A stretch of 30,687 nucleotides of DNA, from positions 1 through 30,687 of the forward strand of contig DATBMY010000271.1 in NCBI GenBank assembly GCA_036554605.1, in the 5' to 3' direction. Position 1 is the first letter of the stretch; the number at the start of each line of letters is the position of its first letter. Below, piece after piece: positions 8,775 to 17,846 of the stretch. The stretch is from DATBMY01 sp036554605. GTDB taxonomy: Bacteria; Acidobacteriota; Blastocatellia; UBA7656. The position numbers and the translations under genes are program-made. The notes under the pieces were generated by a model. The model did not search any database, was not told the origin of the DNA, and saw only the letters and a program-made list of their open reading frames with translations.

Positions 8775-9008
8775 TTAGCATCTCCTTAGCTCTTTATCAG
8801 AGTATGGGAACGTTGCCAATGTCCCACAGCAACACTTAGAGCTTTGAATCCTAACTGCTTTACAGCTTTCCGAAGAGGGGGGCAACCGCTCAAACAGACC
8901 GGCAAGTTATCATAGGGGATAGCCGCAATGCAACCGAGACGGGTCGTTATGGCGAGAACTTATGAAAATCGCAATAAAGATTAAAACCCTGATTTCGCGC
9001 CTTAACGC

Positions 9009-9051
9009 GGGCGGAAGAACGTCGATAGACTGCTTCTACGTCCTTCCGCCC
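9009..9051. terminator. Hairpin just after the small membrane protein gene
   Basis: Arms 9009-9022 and 9038-9051 are 14 bases each with one mismatch and enclose a 15-base loop. The outer nine base pairs are G+C rich and perfect. The hairpin begins seven bases after the stop of the 9058-9246 gene. There is no immediate U-tract on the minus strand, so it may protect the 3' end of the mRNA or act with a factor, and is not a classic intrinsic terminator. Confidence 0.5.
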
Positions 9052-9057
9052 ACGCCG

Positions 9058-9246
9058 TCAGGCGCTGACCTGATTGCGTGGAAAGAGTAGCCTGTAGAGA
9101 ATCCAAACCCCGAGGACGATAAGTCCCACTACGAGCAGGAACCCTATTGCCTGTAGGATAAAGACCGTCGCGCTGATCGCAAAAGTGAGGATTTTCACCG
9201 CGATGATGAATGCGATAATGCTGAGGATCAATCGAATGATTGCCAT
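9058..9246 (-). CDS. Small two-helix membrane protein
   Basis: The 62-residue product is almost entirely two hydrophobic helices (about 3-30 and 32-54) with a short basic tail (YRLLFPRNQVSA). I do not recognise the family. The gene is credible because AGGAG is well placed upstream of its ATG, it follows the DUF4097-type gene by only 41 bases on the same strand, and a hairpin follows its stop. An overlapping frame on the same strand (9002-9265) lacks these properties. In context it would be the last gene of the envelope-stress operon. It may be a small regulator or stabiliser of the membrane proteins encoded ahead of it; this is inference. Confidence 0.75.
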   Translation of the reverse strand: MAIIRLILSIIAFIIAVKILTFAISATVFILQAIGFLLVVGLIVLGVWILYRLLFPRNQVSA

Positions 9247-9287
9247 TATTAATCTCCTTTCTCAAAAGAGGCTCGTGTCACGCAGGC

Positions 9288-11009
9288 TCAGTTGACGCGA
9301 CCGTTCGCTTGAGTCTGACGCGCGCCGGCCGCCGTGATCACTATATCCTTGTACGAAGTTTTCAGCTTTATTGTTGGCCCGTTCGAGCCGCGCCCGCTCA
9401 GGAGGCTGCCGCCTGAGCTTTCGGCGCTGCCCTCGAAGCCTATGGGCAGGACGCGCCCGTTATCGCTCGCCGCGTCGAGCTGGAATTGACTCGCCCGCGG
9501 CAGCACGAGTCTTATTGCTCCGTGAGCGTTCTTCACTCTTATGTCCGCCTCCGGCGCGGCCAGGCTCTCGAGCGCGACATCCCGGTAGCTTGTCTCGACG
9601 CTTACCGCATCGTTGAAATCTTTTATAATAACCTCGCCGTGCGAGGTCGAAATGTCGGCCGGCCCCCCTAGCCGTTCGGCGGCGATCGTGCTGTGCTTGC
9701 CCGAAATTCGAAGCTCTCCCGCGATGTCGGCGACGTTGACGCGGCGATGCGAAGATTCAATCTCTAAATTGCCCGCGACTTCCGATGCGCTGATCTCGGA
9801 ATGAGGCGCTTTGATCTCCAGGTCGACCGTCCGCCTGACCTGGACCCTGGCGTGCTCAGTCTTGAGCAGGGACGGGGCGCCGAGCCCTTCGGCGATTATG
9901 CTGCAAAACGGCGCGTTCACTCTTGCCTCGCCCGAAATCTGGCGCAGCTCGACGGTCCCGTTGCTCGCGGCCAGGTCGACCTCTCCAGTAATATTGATAA
10001 GCGAGACGCGCTTCGCGCCTTTCATATCGATGTTGCCGGTGACGTCTTCTATCGCTGCGTTCGAGTAACTCAAGTCGAGATTGACCGGGCCGGTTATCTT
10101 TTTAAGCGCCACGTCGGAATGTCTGGCTTTGATCTCCACCAGGCCGGTGACACTCTCGGCTGACATACTGCCATGACCGCCGGTCAAAACAAGCGCCACT
10201 TCCGACGGCATCTCAATATCAAGATCGGTCGTAAACTGCTCGCTCGACTGCTCGCGATTCGTAGAGATGAAGAGACCATCCCCGGACCGGTCCACCTGTA
10301 GCCTAATTTCCCGGGCGGTCTTCGCGGCGTCCTTTTCGTCCCAGGCGCGTATGCTCTTTGAGAGCGTCACACTCAACCTCTCGCCGCCGCCTTTAACCCT
10401 CACATTGCCGAAGCGGTTATTGATGCTGATCTTCGTCCCCGCCGAAAGCCCCGAGGCAATAAAAGGCTCGTCGGTGAAGACGAAGCTCTTGCCGACTACC
10501 GCATCTCTTAAACTGCTCAAAAAATCGGGCAGCCGAAGCGCCGAAAGCACTGAAGGATTTGTCGCAAGGCGATTGGCGACCACCCCCGTCAGGATGATCG
10601 TGATTATAACGAGGGCCCGCCCGACCGTGAGCGCCCTCGCGGGCGAACGATCCGTGTGGCGATGCGTGTAAAACCTGATCAGCTCGACGCTGCCATACAG
10701 AACCAGCAGCGCGGGCCAGTACCGGCCATAAACCTGTAGGACGTTCAGGTCGGCGTGAAGACGGCCGGCTAAAAAAAGGACTCCGGCCGCTATCAAAAGC
10801 GTCCCGCCAAGCGGCGAGCGCGGCTTTCGCTCGACGGCAAAGCCCATCACGCGAATCACGCCCGCGCATATCAGGAAAACCGGCCATAGCTTCATCAGCC
10901 AGTCTATGGCCGCCTCGCGGCTGCCGGGCAGGGCGAGCGATAGCCCTATCGCAATCAGCAGCAAGCCGAGCAGCAGCAATCCTCTTCGATTGTTTCCGCG
11001 CGAGCCCAA
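9288..11009 (-). CDS. LiaF-like membrane region fused to DUF4097-type beta-repeat domain
   Basis: The 573-residue product has five hydrophobic helices in its first 150 residues (about 11-29, 41-57, 66-82, 97-113, 130-147), like the membrane region of LiaI/LiaF-type cell-envelope stress proteins. From about 165 to the end it is made of repeated short beta-strand units with spaced glycines (for example ISINNRFGNVRVKGG and VNLDLSYSNAAIEDVTG), typical of DUF4097 adhesin-like beta-helices. The repeat region probably lies outside the cytoplasmic membrane. The start is uncertain: the frame opens with TTG at 11009, with GGAGG about 11 bases upstream, and a CTG two codons earlier has better spacing. 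It follows the B-box gene by eight bases and is clearly co-transcribed. The role is not known; sensing or buffering envelope damage is a guess from the neighbours. Confidence 0.85.
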   Translation of the reverse strand: MGSRGNNRRGLLLLGLLLIAIGLSLALPGSREAAIDWLMKLWPVFLICAGVIRVMGFAVERKPRSPLGGTLLIAAGVLFLAGRLHADLNVLQVYGRYWPALLVLYGSVELIRFYTHRHTDRSPARALTVGRALVIITIILTGVVANRLATNPSVLSALRLPDFLSSLRDAVVGKSFVFTDEPFIASGLSAGTKISINNRFGNVRVKGGGERLSVTLSKSIRAWDEKDAAKTAREIRLQVDRSGDGLFISTNREQSSEQFTTDLDIEMPSEVALVLTGGHGSMSAESVTGLVEIKARHSDVALKKITGPVNLDLSYSNAAIEDVTGNIDMKGAKRVSLINITGEVDLAASNGTVELRQISGEARVNAPFCSIIAEGLGAPSLLKTEHARVQVRRTVDLEIKAPHSEISASEVAGNLEIESSHRRVNVADIAGELRISGKHSTIAAERLGGPADISTSHGEVIIKDFNDAVSVETSYRDVALESLAAPEADIRVKNAHGAIRLVLPRASQFQLDAASDNGRVLPIGFEGSAESSGGSLLSGRGSNGPTIKLKTSYKDIVITAAGARQTQANGRVN

Positions 11010-11017
11010 TTCCAGTA

Positions 11018-11737
11018 TTACCTCCCGCCGGGTCTGGTCATATGCCTGACGTTGCCGGTTGACTTCTCTTCGTATCGATCGGGCAACAACGGATAGTTTT
11101 GCTGTCGCGAGTAGTCGTCAGCTGGCGCCGAATTGCCGGAGCGCTTGAAGTACCTCGTCAGCAGGTACCCGCCGAGAATGATCAAAAAGACCGGGAAGAT
11201 GCGCGCCATGGTCGCAAAGCTGACAAGCCATATAGTGCGCGCGACGATGACTGCGCCAATAAAGATAAGCACGAGGCCAATGGCGGGAGCGTGCCTCGCA
11301 AGCGAGCGCTTGAACTGTTCTTCATTCGCGGCCGGGCTCTCGCCCTGCGCTATCAGCTGCGCCGTGCGGTACGAGTCTATTATCGAATAGATGTAGGCAA
11401 CGATTCCGGCAAGAGTGAAAACGGCCGGGGCGACGTTAAGGCCGGCGAACTGAAATAGACCGACGACGGCCATGAAATGGACCACAGCTTTCAGGTTCTG
11501 GCGGTTATATACGGCCCCCATCCCCGGCAACAGCGCGAGCAGCGCGGCAAGCCTGGCATGTCCTTTGCCCGCGCTCTTGCCCGCGGGCCTCGCTGAGAGA
11601 CTTTGTATGCCCGTTACTATGCAGTCCTCACAGTAAGGATATCCCTTTATGCGATGATCGCAGGCCGGGCAAAGCGCGCGCGAGCAGACCGAGCAGTGAA
11701 CTCGCGCTCTGTTTGATGTGTGATATGAGCAATGCAT
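11018..11737 (-). CDS. B-box zinc-finger membrane protein
   Basis: The 239-residue product begins with a B-box-like zinc-binding motif with ligands at Cys3, His6, Cys15, Cys18, Cys23, Cys26, His28, Cys36 and Cys39. After a basic linker come about four or five hydrophobic segments (roughly 62-76, 84-100, 103-120, 152-170, 178-195). The motif PGMGAVYNRQNLKAVVHF recalls small TM2-type membrane domains. The ATG at 11737 was chosen because AGGAAG is well placed before it; an in-frame GTG at 11779 would coincide with the predicted transcription start. The zinc part probably lies in the cytoplasm. Function is unknown. The following genes suggest it is the first member of an envelope operon controlled by the ECF sigma factor. 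Confidence 0.82.
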   Translation of the reverse strand: MHCSYHTSNRARVHCSVCSRALCPACDHRIKGYPYCEDCIVTGIQSLSARPAGKSAGKGHARLAALLALLPGMGAVYNRQNLKAVVHFMAVVGLFQFAGLNVAPAVFTLAGIVAYIYSIIDSYRTAQLIAQGESPAANEEQFKRSLARHAPAIGLVLIFIGAVIVARTIWLVSFATMARIFPVFLIILGGYLLTRYFKRSGNSAPADDYSRQQNYPLLPDRYEEKSTGNVRHMTRPGGR

Positions 11738-11784
11738 AATAACTTCCTGTTCCGAAGAATCGAGATAATTGCCTCTCACACTAG

Positions 11785-11810
11785 AACGATTTGAGCAAAG
11801 CCGGGGTTCA
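11785..11810 (-). promoter_or_regulatory. ECF-sigma-type promoter candidate before the B-box operon
   Basis: On the minus strand TGAACC (11805-11810) and CGTT (11785-11788, followed by CTAG) are separated by 16 bases. This resembles the TGAAAC-N16-CGT class of ECF promoters known from SigW-type factors. Transcription would start near 11778, about 40 bases before the B-box ATG. A near-identical pair precedes the ECF sigma gene. Confidence 0.55.
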
Positions 11811-11864
11811 GCAAATGGGGCCGAGACCGTTTAATAGATCTTGTTCGCTTAAGGCCGGGAGGGA

Positions 11865-12632
11865 TTATTCGCCGCCGAGAGAATTCCAGATCTGGCCTAT
11901 CTCTTGCCCGACCTCTTCGAAACGGGCAACAACTTCGTCTTTGCGCGAGTAAATATCTGATCCCCGGCTATAGTATTCGGCCGCCTTGACCCTGACCTGT
12001 CGATAAACTCCAGATAACGTTCCGTCGTCCGACACCCCGAATAATAGGACGACGCAGATGGCGAAGGTGAGCGAGAAGGCTGTGGCGAAACTCCACCGGG
12101 CGTCTTCAGTCGGTCGCGGCAACACCCGTGCGGCGAGCGCGGATATGCGGTCGGCGATCCTGCGCCTGAGCGGCAGCCCGCCTTCGGGCATTATCGACAG
12201 CAGTCTCTTTACGAGACCTTCGGGCGCTCCTATATCCTCATACGTGTGGACCGAATGACAGGCCGCAACGGCCAGCACCACGTCGGTCAGCAGCAGCGAG
12301 CATTCATCGCAGCTTGAAGCGTGAAGCTCGAAACGCTCGTAGGTCCCGGCCGGCACATAGCCGTCAAGGAACTCCGTGATAAGCTCTCGAAACCTGTCGC
12401 AGCCGAGCCGCGCATGAAGATCGGGAATCGAGACGAGCGCGTCTTCGAGAGAGCAGGGCAAGGCCGTATCCTCGTCGGCGCGGCATTCGATTATGGCGCT
12501 CTTTACCTCGTCGAGAAGCCCCCGGCAGCCGCGGCACGCGAGCGCGTGCGCGCGGAAGTCGTCGGCCTCAGGCTTGGCAAGCAGGCCGTCGATATAGTTG
12601 CTAAGCTCGTCCTCGAATCTCGTGCAATCCAT
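11865..12632 (-). CDS. Membrane anti-sigma factor with two zinc (ZAS-type) modules
   Basis: Probable anti-sigma factor that holds the neighbouring ECF sigma factor at the membrane. The 255-residue product contains two zf-HC2-like modules in exact register, 75 residues apart: Cys3, His29, Cys33, Cys36, Cys50 and Cys78, His104, Cys108, Cys111, Cys125. Each has the H-x3-C-x2-C motif of zinc anti-sigma domains. A single membrane helix follows at about 181-200, then a charged 55-residue tail probably outside the membrane. The ATG has AAGAAG before it and lies 152 bases after the sigma gene on the same strand. Most such proteins have one zinc module, so the duplication is unusual. The protein could also be a zinc sensor without anti-sigma activity. 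Confidence 0.85.
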   Translation of the reverse strand: MDCTRFEDELSNYIDGLLAKPEADDFRAHALACRGCRGLLDEVKSAIIECRADEDTALPCSLEDALVSIPDLHARLGCDRFRELITEFLDGYVPAGTYERFELHASSCDECSLLLTDVVLAVAACHSVHTYEDIGAPEGLVKRLLSIMPEGGLPLRRRIADRISALAARVLPRPTEDARWSFATAFSLTFAICVVLLFGVSDDGTLSGVYRQVRVKAAEYYSRGSDIYSRKDEVVARFEEVGQEIGQIWNSLGGE

Positions 12633-12784
12633 ACTTCTTCAGTGGGCGGTCCCACCCTCCGTTTTCAAACCTCCGGCCGCCTCGCGGCACACGCTCGCGA
12701 GCCTTCTGGTTCGATTAAGGCGCGTAGCTTACGGCCTGAGCGCAGCCTGACTTCGATCCCCGTGGGGGCCAGGCCACGGCCGCG

Positions 12785-13372
12785 TCAGTCAGGGTTCACC
12801 TTCATCCTACGTAAAATCTTGGCCAGCTCGATTCGGCCGCGGTTGATGCGGCTTTTCACCGTACCCTCGGGTATCCTCAAAAGATCGACGATCTCCTGAT
12901 ACGCCAGCTCCTCTATATCGCGGAGAATGACGCATTCACGCAGGTCAGGCGATAGCTTGTTTATAGCTGCAAGCACCTGAAGCCTGCGTTCCTGGCGTTC
13001 AAGCGTTCGCTGCGGGCTATCGCTTGGCGCCGGGAGATGATACTCGTGGTCGGCCAGGTCGTCGCCCGAATCCGTAGGGGTCCTCTGCCGCTTGCGGTAA
13101 TCGTCGATAATCAGATTACGCGCCAGCCGCATAAGCCAGTTCGACAGATCGCCAAGGCTCGGGTCGTACTGCGAGAGCGACTTATAGACGCGTATGAAGA
13201 CTTCCTGAGTCAGGTCCTCGGCCGCGCCATGGCTAGAGGTGAACCGGTAGGCCAGGTTGTAGATCCGGCGCGAGTACTGGCGCACAATCTCGGCCCAGGC
13301 CTGCTGGTCACCTTGCATACAACGCTGAACAATTTCAGCATCGTTCGATGTCAACGCAAGTCTTACTCCCAC
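12785..13372 (-). CDS. ECF-type RNA polymerase sigma factor
   Basis: Directs RNA polymerase to a small set of promoters, here probably envelope-stress genes. The 195-residue product has region 2 at about 28-97 (DLTQEVFIRVYKSL, then NWLMRLARNLIIDDYRKR) and region 4 at about 133-186 (LSPDLRECVILRDIEE, then YQEIVDLLRIPEGTVKSRI), the normal two-domain layout of a SigE/RpoE-like factor. It starts at GTG with GAAGG seven bases upstream; a TTG at codon 7 is a less likely alternative. The next gene downstream is a zinc anti-sigma-like protein, the classic sigma/anti-sigma arrangement. An ECF-type promoter candidate 55 bases upstream suggests the factor activates itself. Confidence 0.95.
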   Translation of the reverse strand: MGVRLALTSNDAEIVQRCMQGDQQAWAEIVRQYSRRIYNLAYRFTSSHGAAEDLTQEVFIRVYKSLSQYDPSLGDLSNWLMRLARNLIIDDYRKRQRTPTDSGDDLADHEYHLPAPSDSPQRTLERQERRLQVLAAINKLSPDLRECVILRDIEELAYQEIVDLLRIPEGTVKSRINRGRIELAKILRRMKVNPD

Positions 13373-13427
13373 CTGTCGCCTTCTCGCAAGCTATCGTTAT
13401 TATTACCGAAGTCTTCCAAACTCGCTA

Positions 13428-13454
13428 AACGAGACGCTGACGTAGAATGTTTCA
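13428..13454 (-). promoter_or_regulatory. ECF-sigma-type promoter candidate before the sigma gene
   Basis: On the minus strand TGAAAC (13449-13454) and CGTT (13428-13431, followed by TAG) are separated by 17 bases. The predicted start near 13421 leaves a leader of about 48 bases. The match to the site before the B-box gene (TGAACC-N16-CGTTCTAG) suggests both are read by the same ECF factor, giving positive autoregulation. Confidence 0.5.
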
Positions 13455-13516
13455 ACGAATCGCCCACCCGCGCCGGACACAATATGTAGAAAAGCGTGCG
13501 GCGGGGCAATATTTTG

Positions 13517-13525
13517 TGCTAGAAT
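13517..13525 (+). promoter_or_regulatory. Extended -10 promoter candidate for the flippase-like gene
   Basis: TGCTAGAAT has the extended TGn followed by a TAGAAT -10 box (five of six consensus bases). No good -35 box lies 17 bases upstream, as is common for extended -10 promoters. Transcription near 13532 would give a leader of about 120 bases before the gene at 13652. Confidence 0.4.
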
Positions 13526-13651
13526 CCCCGCTTGATACAGTCCGTAGCGGCTGTCTGCTGTTGCTCAGGGCGAAGTCAGCCGTCTCAGACCATCACCCTG
13601 AAACCGACATTAGTATAACACGGGGACCGTCAAAAATCTGTGACAGGCAGA

Positions 13652-14725
13652 ATGAAAACAATCCTGGGCCTCGCCGTGGGCGCCGGCTTCCTCTACTTGT
13701 TCGCCCATAAGCTTGATTGGGCGCAGGTCTGGAACGAGGTGCGCAAAGCCGACTGGACGTTGCTTGGGCTCGCGGTGGCGCTTATGGTGGGCACATACTT
13801 CGTCAGGGTCTTGAGGTGGCGCGCCCTGCTTGCCCACATGGCCCGCCCGCCGCTTAGCGCACTGTTCCGAGCGACCATGATAGGCTTCTCCGCGCTATTT
13901 ATCATGGGGCGCGCGGCCGAGATCATTGTAAGGCCGGCAGTGCTCTCCGTAAAAGAGCGTGTGCCCCTCTCCGCAAGCTACGCGACCGTCATGATCGAGC
14001 GCGTATTCGACATGGCGATGGTCGTAATCTTCTTTGCGGTCAATCTGGTCTTCTTCGAAGAACCTCTCGATCTCGAAGCCCAGCGGCAGTTCGGCTGGAT
14101 CAAGATCACCGGCATAATACTCTTGTTAAGTGCCGCCGCCGGCATCTATGGCCTCTGGGCATTTCACTATCACCGCGAGAGCGCGTTGAAGTATCTCGAA
14201 AGAAAGCTGGCGCGGTTGCCGAGCAATATCGCGCGAGGACTCCTGAGCCTGCTCAGGCATATATCTGAAGGACTCTCCATCCTTCATAACGCGCGCGAGC
14301 TCGCCGTCACTCTATCTTACACGGTGTTGCTATGGCTTATGGTGGCCGCGGGACATCTGCTTGTCGTGCGCGCGTTCGGAATAGGCTACGACATGGTTCC
14401 TTTCACCGGGGCCGTCTTCGTCATGGGCGTTTCGATGCTCGGATCAGTCGTGCCAACTCCGGGCGGCGCAACGGGCCCTTTTCACATAGCAACCGCGGCC
14501 GCGCTCATGTTCCTCGGAGTTGATCAATCGCATGCCGCATCAGTCGCTATCATACTTCACCCCATAATATTTGCGCCCGCGACCGTCTTCGGCCTTTTTT
14601 ATATAACGAAGAGCGGGCTGTCGCTCGACCGGCTCAGACGCATCGGCGAGCGGCGCGAGAACGCGAATTTTGAAGTCGTCGCTGCTGAAGAGGATAAGCA
14701 TGAGGCCGTGATTCTGCCCGGCTGA
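13652..14725 (+). CDS. Flippase-like protein (lysylphosphatidylglycerol synthase transmembrane domain family)
   Basis: Integral membrane protein of the UPF0104/AglD/MprF-flippase-like family, members of which are thought to move or modify lipids in the inner membrane. The product from this ATG is 357 residues with eight or so hydrophobic segments and family motifs such as LRVLRWRALL-like FVRVLRWRALLAHM, FSALFIMGRAAEIIVRP, ERVFDMAMVVIFF and PTPGGATGPFH. It lacks the cytoplasmic aminoacyl-transferase domain of full MprF, so amino acid transfer to lipid is not expected. A GTG four codons upstream (13640) is an alternative start. The gene is divergent from the ECF sigma gene across a 279-base gap; it may still belong to the envelope response. 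Confidence 0.85.
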   Translation: MKTILGLAVGAGFLYLFAHKLDWAQVWNEVRKADWTLLGLAVALMVGTYFVRVLRWRALLAHMARPPLSALFRATMIGFSALFIMGRAAEIIVRPAVLSVKERVPLSASYATVMIERVFDMAMVVIFFAVNLVFFEEPLDLEAQRQFGWIKITGIILLLSAAAGIYGLWAFHYHRESALKYLERKLARLPSNIARGLLSLLRHISEGLSILHNARELAVTLSYTVLLWLMVAAGHLLVVRAFGIGYDMVPFTGAVFVMGVSMLGSVVPTPGGATGPFHIATAAALMFLGVDQSHAASVAIILHPIIFAPATVFGLFYITKSGLSLDRLRRIGERRENANFEVVAAEEDKHEAVILPG

Positions 14726-14808
14726 GCCAGGAAGTGCCTGAGAGCCGTATCGATCAAAACTCCCGTCGAGCCGGCTTTCTCAAATCTAAAATAGCGTGAG
14801 AAGAGCGT

Positions 14809-15279
14809 ATGAAATGTCCGTTTTGTGCGCACCTTGAAGACAGGGTCGTCGATTCGCGCGAGAGCCGCGAAGGTGATGTCATCCGCCGCCGCCGCGAATG
14901 TCTCAGATGCGAGCGCCGCTTTACCAGCTACGAGCGGATAGACGAGATCCCATACATGGTCGTGAAGAAGGACGGCACCCGCGAGCCGTTCTCTCGCGAA
15001 AAGGTTCTGGCGGGCGTTATGAAGGCGTGCGAAAAGCGGCCCATCCCGATGTCGAAGATCGAAGCGCTCGTCAATTCGATCGAAAAATATGTACAGGAAT
15101 CCCGCGAGCGCGAGCGTTCTACGGAAAAGGTCGGAGAGCTTATCATGCGCCGGCTCAAAGAGCTCGACAAGGTTGCCTACGTGCGTTTCGCCTCGGTTTA
15201 TCTGGACTTCAAGGACGTATCGGAGTTCATGAGCGAGTTGCGCTCGCTTGTCCGGACCGGCCGGGTAAAAGAAAAATAA
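14809..15279 (+). CDS. nrdR: Transcriptional repressor NrdR
   Basis: Nucleotide-sensing repressor of ribonucleotide reductase genes. The 156-residue product has the N-terminal zinc ribbon with Cys3, Cys6, Cys31 and Cys34 (MKCPFCAHLEDRVVDSRES, then RRRRECLRCERRFTSYER), followed by an ATP-cone domain from about 49 to 139 that starts with VVKKDGTREPFSREKV. Length and motifs are typical. The ATG is preceded by GAGAAG. It follows the flippase-like gene by 83 bases on the same strand. No nrd genes lie in the window, so its targets are elsewhere. Confidence 0.97.
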   Translation: MKCPFCAHLEDRVVDSRESREGDVIRRRRECLRCERRFTSYERIDEIPYMVVKKDGTREPFSREKVLAGVMKACEKRPIPMSKIEALVNSIEKYVQESRERERSTEKVGELIMRRLKELDKVAYVRFASVYLDFKDVSEFMSELRSLVRTGRVKEK

Positions 15280-15364
15280 TCGCCGCGCCCGGCTAGCCGC
15301 GGTCTTTCGCCCGCGCCGGCCTCGCCTTTTTAATCGTAGGATTGCTTCAATGCCGGTTTCCTTC

Positions 15365-15393
15365 TTGTAACTCGCCTATGCGCACCTTACAAT
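15365..15393 (+). promoter_or_regulatory. Sigma70-type promoter of lon
   Basis: TTGTAA (15365-15370, four of six consensus bases) and TACAAT (15388-15393, five of six) are separated by the ideal 17 bases. Transcription would start near 15400, leaving about 18 bases that include the AGAAGG ribosome binding site at 15407-15412. I saw no sigma32-like or CIRCE-like element in the gap. Confidence 0.6.
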
Positions 15394-15417
15394 TCCATCG
15401 AAGGATAGAAGGCGCAT

Positions 15418-17784
<2,367 letters not shown>

Positions 17785-17805
17785 AGTGCATCGGGGCGTG
17801 ACAAA

Positions 17806-17842
17806 TGACAAGAGAGAGCGCCGCGAAGAATCTCTCCTGTCA
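17806..17842. terminator. Hairpin between convergent lon and polysaccharide operon
   Basis: Arms 17806-17817 (TGACAAGAGAGA) and 17831-17842 (TCTCTCCTGTCA) pair over 12 positions with one mismatch and a 13-base loop. The 62-base gap separates the ends of two convergent transcripts, so the hairpin could end or protect both mRNAs. Neither strand shows a U-tract after the stem, so factor-independent termination is not certain. Confidence 0.5.
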
Positions 17843-17846
17843 CTCG

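Noticed and set aside
12321..12899. 192-residue plus-strand frame across the anti-sigma and sigma genes
   Set aside because: It is antisense to two genes supported by zinc and sigma motifs, and its own translation has no recognisable domain.
13599..13624. Plus-strand TGAAAC-N16-CGGG upstream of the flippase-like gene, a possible third ECF promoter
   Set aside because: The -35 part fits, but CGGG departs from the CGTT seen at the other two sites, and an extended -10 promoter is available upstream. Too weak to list as a feature.
15281..15335. G+C-rich segment followed by five T bases after nrdR, possible terminator
   Set aside because: I could not build a stem with more than a few consecutive pairs next to the T-run, so terminator structure is not supported.
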